Shown here piece by piece: positions 1 through 5,536 of a DNA stretch of 5,536 bases. The stretch's first letter is position 1. The number at the start of each line of letters is the position of its first letter. The position numbers were made by a program, and so were the translations under genes. The stretch comes from JAEXOD01 sp937930275 (GTDB taxonomy: Bacteria > Bacteroidota > Ignavibacteria > Ignavibacteriales > Melioribacteraceae), in the NCBI GenBank assembly GCA_036733965.1, contig DAIMZL010000132.1:1-5536 (forward strand). The letters run 5' to 3'. The notes under the pieces were generated by a model, which was given only the letters and a program-made list of their open reading frames with translations, ran no database searches and was not told where the DNA came from.

Positions 1-1928
1 ACAAATTTAGAAATAATTTTACTAATATGAACATTTCTATCTTTTGCATCAACTAATTGAACATCCATACGAGCCATATTTGTACCCGTATTCAAATCTC
101 CTATTTTACCTAACTCGGTAACCATGTGTTTTACTTCGGGCGTTTCTTTAATTATACTTTCTATATTTGACATTACCGATGCAGTCTTATCAAGATTATA
201 CCCTTCTGGTAATTCAACTTCAATTTTAATCTTACCGTCATCAAGTGTCGGAATAAATTCTACACCTAAATGACTGCCGAAAAACACTGCAGATGCAATA
301 AATAGGAAGAACGCAAAAACAATAATTGCAACACTTCTTTTTTTGCTTTTCAATGAAACTCTTAATGTTTTTCTATAAGCTTCGTCCCATGATTTAAAAA
401 TCTTATCCAGCTTGGCTGCAAGTTTACCCTGAGTCATTTTATCGGGAATTAATAATGCCGATAACATTGGAGTTAAAGTAAAAGAAATAATTAATGAAAA
501 TATAGTTGCAAATGTAGCAGCCAATGCTAATTCACGTAAAAATTGTCCTACTATAGATGACATATTTGCTAACGGCAAAAACACTACTAAGTTTGTTAAA
601 GTACTTGCCAATACAGCAACCGTAACTTCACTTGTACCTATATCAGATGCTTCTTTTGTGCTTAGCCCCATATCCTTATGTCTAAAAATATTTTCCAACA
701 CAACAACCGAGTTTGCTACAAGCACACCTACCGAAACAGATAACCCCATTAAAGTCATCATGTTTAAAGATAAATCAAACATCTGTAATAACATAAATGT
801 TGAAATAATAGATATTGGCATTGATAACGCAACAATAATGGTAGAACGTATATTACCTAAAAATATTAATAAAACAATACTTGTAAATAATACGCCTAAC
901 ATTACGTTACTCATTGTATCATCAACACTTGAGCGGACAAATACAGATTCGTCATTAATAATTTCAATATTAGTCCCTTTTGGCAGAGTTGTTTTAATCT
1001 CAGGAATTGCTTCTTTAATTCCGTCTGCAACTTTAACAATATTACCGTCAGAACTTTTTACAATACCAAGCTTAATTACGTTTTCATTTTTAAAGTTACC
1101 TTTAACATTATAGTAAACTGCTCTTCTTCTTATATCTTTACCGCCGTCTTTAACTTCGGCAAATTGTTTAAGTTTTTTAGGACCAAAAAATGTCGGCACT
1201 TGAAGTTCGTTTATTGTTTCTAAATCCTGAAACTCTCCGAGTACTCTAACCGTAAATTCTTGATTTGAAATATTAAAATATCCACCGGGTATATTTAAGT
1301 TTTGAGCTGCTAAAATTTGAATTAACTGAGGCATTGAAATTGAATTTTCAAAAGCCACTTTATTATCTACAACAACTCTAATCTCTCTTTCCTGACCGCC
1401 GGATATATTTACTTTTGCAACACCTTCAACTTGCGAAAACCTATCTTTTAAAGTTTTATCTGCAATGTCGTATAATTCGCGTGGGTCCATATTCCCTGTT
1501 AAAATTACGTCAATAATCGGAAAAGCTTTCAAATCCACTTTCTGAACAATCGGTTTTTCTGCATCAGTCGGTAAATCGTTAATTATTTCGTCAACTTTAT
1601 CTTTAACTTCCTGATTTGCAATATCGGGGTCTTTACCCATTTTAAACTCAATAATTACAATTGAGGCACCGTCTAATGAATAGGACTCTACTCTTTCAAT
1701 TTTACTTACTGTTGATACAGCATCTTCTATTTTTTTGCTTATTAAAGTTTCAATTTCTTTAGGACCTGCACCCGGATATATTGTTTGTATTGTTACGTAT
1801 GGTATTTCAACATCAGGCTGCAAGTTCAAGTTAAGAGTAAAATATGCAATTGCACCAAACAAAAGAAATACTAAAAGTCCCATTGTAGTCATAATAGGAC
1901 GATTTATTGATATTCTTGCTAAAGACAT
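1..1928 (-). CDS. RND efflux permease, HAE1/AcrB-like, C-terminus cut by window edge
   Basis: Inner-membrane pump subunit of a tripartite RND efflux system, expected to move small molecules from the periplasm or inner membrane into the outer-membrane channel. It starts at ATG 1926-1928 behind an AGGA site and is open to position 1, giving 642 residues of a family usually near 1,030. Visible parts: helix TM1 (about 12-32), porter domain (33-335) with the family YPGAGP motif at 51-56, helices TM2 (341-358), TM3 (362-383), TM4 (390-411), TM5 (432-455) and TM6 (467-495) with TLTPML at 484-489, TM7 (530-551), then the start of the second porter half with GVEFIPTLDDG at 554-565. TM4 reads VGVLVANSVVVLEN (400-413), where AcrB has GLLVDDAIVVVEN, so the two relay aspartates are replaced by Ala405 and Asn406. 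The adaptor gene ends 12 bases upstream. Family assignment is firm; substrate and coupling ion are unknown. Confidence 0.95.
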   Translation of the reverse strand, partial: MSLARISINRPIMTTMGLLVFLLFGAIAYFTLNLNLQPDVEIPYVTIQTIYPGAGPKEIETLISKKIEDAVSTVSKIERVESYSLDGASIVIIEFKMGKDPDIANQEVKDKVDEIINDLPTDAEKPIVQKVDLKAFPIIDVILTGNMDPRELYDIADKTLKDRFSQVEGVAKVNISGGQEREIRVVVDNKVAFENSISMPQLIQILAAQNLNIPGGYFNISNQEFTVRVLGEFQDLETINELQVPTFFGPKKLKQFAEVKDGGKDIRRRAVYYNVKGNFKNENVIKLGIVKSSDGNIVKVADGIKEAIPEIKTTLPKGTNIEIINDESVFVRSSVDDTMSNVMLGVLFTSIVLLIFLGNIRSTIIVALSMPISIISTFMLLQMFDLSLNMMTLMGLSVSVGVLVANSVVVLENIFRHKDMGLSTKEASDIGTSEVTVAVLASTLTNLVVFLPLANMSSIVGQFLRELALAATFATIFSLIISFTLTPMLSALLIPDKMTQGKLAAKLDKIFKSWDEAYRKTLRVSLKSKKRSVAIIVFAFFLFIASAVFFGSHLGVEFIPTLDDGKIKIEVELPEGYNLDKTASVMSNIESIIKETPEVKHMVTELGKIGDLNTGTNMARMDVQLVDAKDRNVHISKIISKF

Positions 1929-1938
1929 ATAAAAATTT

Positions 1939-1942
1939 TCCT
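1939..1942 (-). promoter_or_regulatory. Ribosome binding site of the RND permease gene
   Basis: AGGA on the minus strand, 10 bases before the ATG at 1928. It overlaps the TAG stop codon (1941-1943) of the adaptor gene, so ribosomes ending the adaptor can restart on the permease. This supports co-translation of the two genes and fixes the permease start. Confidence 0.6.
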
Positions 1943-2981
1943 ATTTAATTATTTTAATTTTTTTGCCCGATTCTAACTTCGAACCGCCTTCAATAACTAA
2001 ATTATCCCCTTTTTGAAGTCCGCTTAATACTTCGGTATTTATTCCTTCTTCTTCACCTGTCGTAATATATTTCTTTTCGGCTTTTTCTCCGTTTACAACA
2101 TATACAAAAAACTTACCGTTCTCGTTTTGTATTATATTTCGGGGTACAATTATCGTATTTGGTTTGGAATACGTTTTAATTTTTATATCAACCGTCAAAC
2201 CGCTTGTTAACTCTTGCTTTCCGTTATCAAACAATGCTTCAACCGAAAATCCTTTTCTATAAGTATCCATTGCCATTGCAATTTCATTAATTTTTCCGAT
2301 GTATGTTTTACCCAAATACTCAATTTCGGCGGTCATACCAACTTTTAAGTTCCTAACTTCTTCTTCGTTTGCATAAAATTTGGCTCTCAATCTTTCTATT
2401 TGAGCTACCTTAAATAACGGTGTTTCTGATTTTACGCTTGTACCTTCTTTTATAAAAATTTCAACAATTTTTCCGCTTATGGGAGATTGAACAAATAAAG
2501 CTTGTTCCATTGCCTTAATATTCCGTTTATCAACTTTATATTTAGTTTCTATAGCTTCAAAATTAGATTGTGAAGTTTCTCCGGCTTCATATAACGCTTT
2601 AGTTCTTAAATATGTTTTTTCCGTATTATCAAATGCAGCTTTAGCCTGTTCATATTGTAAACTTGGGTTATCTGTAGGAAAAGTCATAACAACCTGATTT
2701 TCTTTTACATAACTACCCACGTTAACTAATATTTTTTCAACTCTATCACCTACCATAGCCCCTTGAATCGATTCTTTATATCCGGCTAAAGTTGAATAAA
2801 AACTTAAATACCTATTAAAATTTGTCGGTTCAATCACTCTTACTTTTACCGGTATTCCTTCTTCATTTTGTAATTGAGCCATTGTTTTATTTTTTTCGGC
2901 ATTATCTCCGCCGCATGCATTTACTAAAAGTGTAATTAATGCAAAACCTATTAATAAACTTTTCTTATTTACAAGTGTCAT
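1941..2981 (-). CDS. RND efflux periplasmic adaptor (membrane fusion protein), probable lipoprotein
   Basis: Periplasmic adaptor joining the inner-membrane RND permease to the TolC-like channel. 346 residues, a normal length for the family. It starts at ATG 2979-2981. Residues 1-23 form a lipoprotein-type signal: Lys6-Lys7, a hydrophobic core, then VNAC with Cys23 as the likely lipidated residue, followed by GGD. Domains inferred from sequence: first lipoyl half 78-105 (GDRVEKILVNVGSYVKENQVV), alpha-helical hairpin about 106-162 with a tip near AGETSQ (133-138), second lipoyl half 163-195 (VQSPISGKIVEIFIKEGTSV), beta-barrel about 196-270, and membrane-proximal domain 275-346. At the hairpin tip, where the channel docks, the Leu and Ser of the usual R-L-S docking pattern can be matched (Leu130, Ser137), but the Arg is less clear. 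It lies 26 bases after the channel gene and 12 before the permease, so it belongs to the same operon. The lipobox has Asn at -2, so lipidation is likely rather than certain. Confidence 0.95.
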   Translation of the reverse strand: MTLVNKKSLLIGFALITLLVNACGGDNAEKNKTMAQLQNEEGIPVKVRVIEPTNFNRYLSFYSTLAGYKESIQGAMVGDRVEKILVNVGSYVKENQVVMTFPTDNPSLQYEQAKAAFDNTEKTYLRTKALYEAGETSQSNFEAIETKYKVDKRNIKAMEQALFVQSPISGKIVEIFIKEGTSVKSETPLFKVAQIERLRAKFYANEEEVRNLKVGMTAEIEYLGKTYIGKINEIAMAMDTYRKGFSVEALFDNGKQELTSGLTVDIKIKTYSKPNTIIVPRNIIQNENGKFFVYVVNGEKAEKKYITTGEEEGINTEVLSGLQKGDNLVIEGGSKLESGKKIKIIK

Positions 2982-2992
2982 ATAATTTATTT

Positions 2993-2999
2993 CTCCGTT
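2993..2999 (-). promoter_or_regulatory. Ribosome binding site of the adaptor gene
   Basis: AACGGAG on the minus strand, 11 bases before the ATG at 2981, within the 26-base gap after the channel gene. The same 7-mer precedes the channel gene (4442-4448), which suggests GGAG-type initiation is really used in this organism. The spacing here is longer than optimal. Confidence 0.55.
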
Positions 3000-3007
3000 T
3001 AATTTCT

Positions 3008-4435
3008 TTAATATTTGGCTGCAATATTATCAAGCTTGGTTTTAACAAAGTCATCAAGCTTTCCTGTTAACTGTTCTAATTCCGATTTTGCAATAATAAA
3101 ATCGTAGATAGTTTTAATTTTATTCGTTTTTGCAGTCCTTAATTCAACATCGGCATTTTTAATTTCTAATTGTGTACCACTGCTTTCTTTAAACCTTACT
3201 GTAGCCAAATCATAAGCTTTTTGAGCTAATTCGACATTTCTTTCTTGGGCAGAATATTGCGAGTTAACTTTAATTAAATCTAATATTTTTCCCTTAACCT
3301 GAGTAGTTAAATAGTCTTTGTATTGCTTTATTTGTTCTTTTGTTTGATTTAATGCAATTTCACTTTGTTCAACACGCTTATTTGTTTGCAATCCTGTAAA
3401 AAGATTAATACTTAAACTTAAACCTACAGCTGTTGACGAATAGTTTTGAGTCGGAAATTGATCTCCGGTGCCCGAATAAGTATAATTTCCGAATGCAGCT
3501 AATGTAGGATAATATTCGGATCTATCTAACGCTATAAATTCATCATCAACCCGCATTTTTAAATCCATAGTTTGTAAATCATAATTATTTTGCATCGCTA
3601 ATTCAATCGTAGTCTCTTCATCCGGTAGATACGTTTTATCGTATTCAAAGTCCCCTTTTACGTCAATATCCGAATCCTGCGGTAAACCAAGCAATAATTT
3701 TAAACCATTTTTTGCATTTTGCAGACTATTTTTTATCTCAAATACTTGAGGTCTTATATTTTCTACTTGAACTTCAACTTGCATGGCTTCAAAATCACTC
3801 GCAAATCCTTGTTTATGCATTGATTTAACATTTGCTAAATTTTCTTCGGCATTCTTTAAACTTGCCTCAACAATTTCAAGCATTTTTTGAGAAAGTAACA
3901 CTCCGTAAAAAGCTTTTTTTACATTCAAAGTTAATGTAGAAGCCGTTCCGTATAACTGTTCTTTGGCTAAATCCAAATAAATTTTTGATGCACCAATTCC
4001 TCTAAAAACTGCCGAGCTGAATAAAATTTGAGTCACTTCAACTTTTGCTTCCCAATTATGTGTTTGGGCAAAAGATTGAAGTTTATTTGTCATTGGTTTA
4101 TATTTGTTATCATCACGCGGTATTACATTTTCATCAAATAGAAGGGCATAAGTAGCATTTGTTAGCATTGCCTCAAAATCAGGAAAAGGAGTTTTGGGTT
4201 TAGTAACAAACCTATTATAATATCCCGATAAATCAACCTTAGGAAGTGCATATCCAAAAGCTTCATCTACCGCAGCCGATGCTTTTTCAACATTCATTTT
4301 GGCAATTACAATATCTCGATTATTATCAATTGCCATATTTATTGTTTCTTCTAAAGTTAAAACCCTTTGCTGAGCATTAGCCGAAAAACCTAAACCGACT
4401 ATAAGTAAAAGGGTTATGAATATTTTTTCTTTCAA
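3008..4435 (-). CDS. TolC-family outer membrane efflux channel, TTG start
   Basis: Outer-membrane exit duct of the tripartite pump; such proteins work as trimers with a beta-barrel in the outer membrane and a helical tunnel in the periplasm. 475 residues. The start codon is TTG (4433-4435): an in-frame TAA lies six codons upstream, no ATG intervenes, an AACGGAG site sits 6 bases before it, and a signal peptide follows at once (MKEKIF, hydrophobic core, cleavage likely after Ala21 in SANA/QQ). The family's internal duplication is visible: LEETINMAIDNN with a strand ending PKVDLSGYY (about 28-73), and TIELAMQNNYDL with YPTLAAFGNYTY (about 276-320), each followed by long amphipathic helices (about 151-250 and 350-457). 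The loop after the first strand (about 76-125) is long and proline-rich, while the matching loop in the second half is short. It is the first gene of the operon, ahead of the adaptor and the permease. Family assignment is firm; no finer subtype is claimed. Confidence 0.95.
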   Translation of the reverse strand: MKEKIFITLLLIVGLGFSANAQQRVLTLEETINMAIDNNRDIVIAKMNVEKASAAVDEAFGYALPKVDLSGYYNRFVTKPKTPFPDFEAMLTNATYALLFDENVIPRDDNKYKPMTNKLQSFAQTHNWEAKVEVTQILFSSAVFRGIGASKIYLDLAKEQLYGTASTLTLNVKKAFYGVLLSQKMLEIVEASLKNAEENLANVKSMHKQGFASDFEAMQVEVQVENIRPQVFEIKNSLQNAKNGLKLLLGLPQDSDIDVKGDFEYDKTYLPDEETTIELAMQNNYDLQTMDLKMRVDDEFIALDRSEYYPTLAAFGNYTYSGTGDQFPTQNYSSTAVGLSLSINLFTGLQTNKRVEQSEIALNQTKEQIKQYKDYLTTQVKGKILDLIKVNSQYSAQERNVELAQKAYDLATVRFKESSGTQLEIKNADVELRTAKTNKIKTIYDFIIAKSELEQLTGKLDDFVKTKLDNIAAKY

Positions 4436-4441
4436 TCTATG

Positions 4442-4448
4442 CTCCGTT
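4442..4448 (-). promoter_or_regulatory. Ribosome binding site deciding the TTG start of the channel gene
   Basis: AACGGAG on the minus strand, 6 bases before the TTG at 4435. This is good spacing and the main reason, with the upstream in-frame stop and the downstream signal peptide, to accept a TTG start. The next in-frame ATG is codon 34, past the signal peptide. Confidence 0.7.
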
Positions 4449-4475
4449 ATTTATTAATTTCTTTTAATTTCGATT

Positions 4476-4493
4476 TAGACGCAAAAGCGACTA
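4476..4493 (-). other. Small imperfect hairpin in the leader of the efflux operon
   Basis: On the minus strand TAG-T-CGC-TTTT-GCG-T-CTA can fold into a six-pair stem with one T-T mismatch and a four-base loop. It lies in the predicted untranslated leader, about 40 bases before the TTG start. No T-run follows it, so it is not a standard terminator. It could stabilise the leader, be a second protein-binding dyad, or be chance. Confidence 0.25.
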
Positions 4494-4504
4494 CATGGTT
4501 CTAT

Positions 4505-4524
4505 AAATGACCGGACAGTCATTT
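4505..4524 (-). promoter_or_regulatory. Probable TetR-family repressor operator
   Basis: Inverted repeat with perfect 7-base arms AAATGAC and GTCATTT around a 6-base centre. The core, TGACTGTCCGGTCA on the minus strand, is itself nearly palindromic (TGACYG..CRGTCA) and resembles operators of AcrR/TetR-type repressors that control RND pump operons. It starts 12 bases after the -7 element at 4537, so a bound dimer would sit over the first transcribed bases and block initiation or escape. No TetR gene is present in the window. An alternative reading as a plus-strand terminator (nine Ts follow it on that strand) is unlikely because no plus-strand gene precedes it. Confidence 0.65.
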
Positions 4525-4536
4525 TTTTTTGATAAC

Positions 4537-4566
4537 CAAAAATAATCAATATAAATTCATTTTCAA
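4537..4566 (-). promoter_or_regulatory. Bacteroidota-type -33/-7 promoter of the efflux operon
   Basis: On the minus strand TTG (4564-4566), 19 bases, then TATTTTTG (4537-4544), a full match to the TAnnTTTG -7 element with normal spacing to the -33 TTG. Transcription should begin near 4530, giving a leader of roughly 95 bases before the channel gene. An A-run and then the TetR-like inverted repeat follow directly. In such A+T-rich DNA the -7 element alone could be chance; the spacing, the position and the adjacent operator raise confidence. Confidence 0.6.
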
Positions 4567-4607
4567 GGGAATTAGACGTGTATATTTTAATTTTATTAAT
4601 CATCTAA

Positions 4608-4625
4608 TGTTAAGAAATTGTTAAG
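4608..4625 (-). repeat. Tandem 7-base direct repeat, possible response-regulator site
   Basis: On the minus strand CTTAACA, four bases (ATTT), CTTAACA: two exact 7-mers with an 11-base period, that is, about one helical turn. OmpR/PhoB-family regulators bind direct repeats of this period, and the TTAACA-N5-TTAACA pattern resembles PhoP boxes known from Bacillus. It lies 42 bases upstream of the -33 element of the pump promoter and 18 bases after the glycosyltransferase stop codon. The match is by pattern only, and chance is possible in A+T-rich DNA. Confidence 0.3.
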
Positions 4626-4642
4626 TCTTTTCCTTTTACTAC

Positions 4643-5536
4643 TTATTGATAAACAAATCGATTAAATTCTTGTCCCGTAAATCCATAACTTTCCCCAAAT
4701 ATCTTTAATAAGTTACTTGCCCTAACAACTTTATTAAGCGAAATATACTCTTCCCCTTTATCCATATGGTATGTTACAATTTTACCGTTATAAATAATAT
4801 CGTATCCTTCAAAAAACACTCTAAACGCATGCTCAATATCTTCAATTTGCGAAGGCGAATATTGTATATCCCAACCACCGACTTTATTTATAACGTCTCG
4901 TTTATACATCAATATGGGACCGCCTGCAATTCTTGTTAAATAAATATCGCTTAAAATATCTTCTTCAGGCTTTGGGTAAAGACCATACACTCCTGCATAT
5001 TGAACATTCCTTCCGCTTGAGTTTATTGCAATAATTTTTGGACTTGCAATTCCTGCATAAGGGGTCATTTTTAGTGAATTTATTAAGTCAGTAATTGTAT
5101 TCTTTTCTATATCCACATCATCATCAATTCGTAAAACAACCGGAGAATTTGAAATCGAAAACAACCAATTAAGTGCAGAAGGTATTCCAATATTTACCGG
5201 AGAATTTATAACATAAATATTTTTGTGCTTATTACAAAATTCATCAAGTAATAACTTAGTGCAATCGGTGCTTGCGTTATTGTAAACATAAATTTTTATA
5301 CCAGAATAATCTGATTCCAAAAGTTTTTTCAACGTAACTTTTAGCATCTCTCCGTTATTCATTGTAACTATTAATGCATCAACTTCGGGATTTTCTCCGA
5401 TATCACAAATTAAATCTTGTTTAATCTTTTTAACAAAGTCTGTATTACCAAACATCTCACGAATTTTTATATAATCTGGGTTTGATATATCATACCCAAA
5501 CTTATTATTCCAATAAGCAATAAATAATTCCTGAAG
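4643..5536 (-). CDS. Family 2 glycosyltransferase, C-terminal part; N-terminus beyond the window
   Basis: Transfers a sugar from a nucleotide-sugar donor, most likely in cell-surface polysaccharide or glycoconjugate synthesis on the cytoplasmic side. 297 residues are visible, with stop TAA at 4643-4645. The frame has no stop up to the window edge, and the 27 codons before the first in-frame ATG (5453-5455) read like real protein (for example FIAYWNNKFGYD), so the start lies outside. Numbering from that Met: GT-A fold nucleotide-binding start at 26-35 (DALIVTMNNG) and 57-64 (VYNNASTD), NIGIPSALN at 88-96, metal-binding DDD at 111-113 (RIDDDVD), acceptor region GGP at 178-180, GGWD at 193-196, and a catalytic-base type motif IEDIEHAFR at 204-212. 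No membrane helix is seen. The upstream 27 residues resemble the tail of another glycosyltransferase domain, so a tandem protein is possible. It is separated by 207 bases and a promoter from the efflux operon, and no functional link is evident. Confidence 0.9.
   Translation of the reverse strand, partial: LQELFIAYWNNKFGYDISNPDYIKIREMFGNTDFVKKIKQDLICDIGENPEVDALIVTMNNGEMLKVTLKKLLESDYSGIKIYVYNNASTDCTKLLLDEFCNKHKNIYVINSPVNIGIPSALNWLFSISNSPVVLRIDDDVDIEKNTITDLINSLKMTPYAGIASPKIIAINSSGRNVQYAGVYGLYPKPEEDILSDIYLTRIAGGPILMYKRDVINKVGGWDIQYSPSQIEDIEHAFRVFFEGYDIIYNGKIVTYHMDKGEEYISLNKVVRASNLLKIFGESYGFTGQEFNRFVYQ

Noticed and set aside
658..1113. Plus-strand open frame of 151 codons
   Set aside because: It lies wholly inside the permease gene on the other strand, has no recognisable domain or ribosome binding site, and is low-complexity Ile/Thr/Asn-rich as expected for an antisense shadow of membrane-protein codons.
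1735..1932. Plus-strand open frame of 65 codons over the start of the permease gene
   Set aside because: It is antisense to a strongly conserved coding region (TM1 and the YPGAGP motif) and has no family resemblance, so I treat it as a shadow.
4491..4496. ATG-TAG start-stop pair in the leader of the efflux operon, as a regulatory minimal upstream frame
   Set aside because: No ribosome binding site precedes it, and a six-base match is expected by chance in such DNA.
4505..4530. Intrinsic terminator on the plus strand (stem followed by a run of Ts)
   Set aside because: The shape fits, but no plus-strand gene lies upstream of it. The position just after the promoter and the TGACYG..CRGTCA core fit a repressor operator better.
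4567..4642. Terminator after the glycosyltransferase gene
   Set aside because: I looked for a G+C-containing stem followed by Ts on the minus strand and found none. The short TTAA-type palindromes here are too weak.
5453..5455. ATG as start of the glycosyltransferase
   Set aside because: The frame stays open upstream to the window edge with protein-like codons, and no clear ribosome binding site precedes this ATG. It is more likely an internal Met.

Overview
This is a window of very A+T-rich DNA (sampled stretches run from about 20 to 35% G+C). All four genes lie on the minus strand. The organism looks like a low-G+C Gram-negative bacterium: there is a complete outer-membrane efflux layout with a lipoprotein-type adaptor. 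The one promoter I can read fits the Bacteroidota -33/-7 consensus (TTG, 19 bases, TATTTTTG). Clear GGAG-type ribosome binding sites are less typical of classical Bacteroidia and Flavobacteriia, so a neighbouring lineage of the Fibrobacterota-Chlorobiota-Bacteroidota group is possible. I cannot name a genus.

Layout in transcription order (right to left). From 5536 down to 4643 is the C-terminal part of a family 2 glycosyltransferase. Its reading frame is open to the window edge, so it starts outside the window. From 4642 to 4436 is a 207-base intergenic region. It holds a tandem 7-base direct repeat, a -33/-7 promoter and a TetR-type inverted repeat just downstream of the promoter, then an untranslated leader with a small imperfect hairpin and a ribosome binding site. 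From 4435 down past position 1 is a three-gene efflux operon: a TolC-type outer membrane channel, a lipoprotein periplasmic adaptor (membrane fusion protein) and an RND inner-membrane permease cut off by the left edge. The gaps are 26 and 12 bases.

The three operon products should form one tripartite pump spanning both membranes. No TetR gene lies between the operator-like site and the operon, so the presumed repressor must be encoded elsewhere. The glycosyltransferase is a separate functional unit (surface polysaccharide or glycoconjugate synthesis). No terminator is visible after it, so some read-through into the pump operon is possible.

The most notable observation is in the permease. At the place in transmembrane helix 4 where AcrB-type pumps carry the paired proton-relay aspartates, this protein has Ala405-Asn406. 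The promoter/operator arrangement, the tandem direct repeat upstream of it, and the likely multidomain glycosyltransferase are also worth a second look. I see no mobile element, CRISPR array, tRNA or rRNA, and no convincing plus-strand gene. Nothing here amounts to a clearly new biological system.
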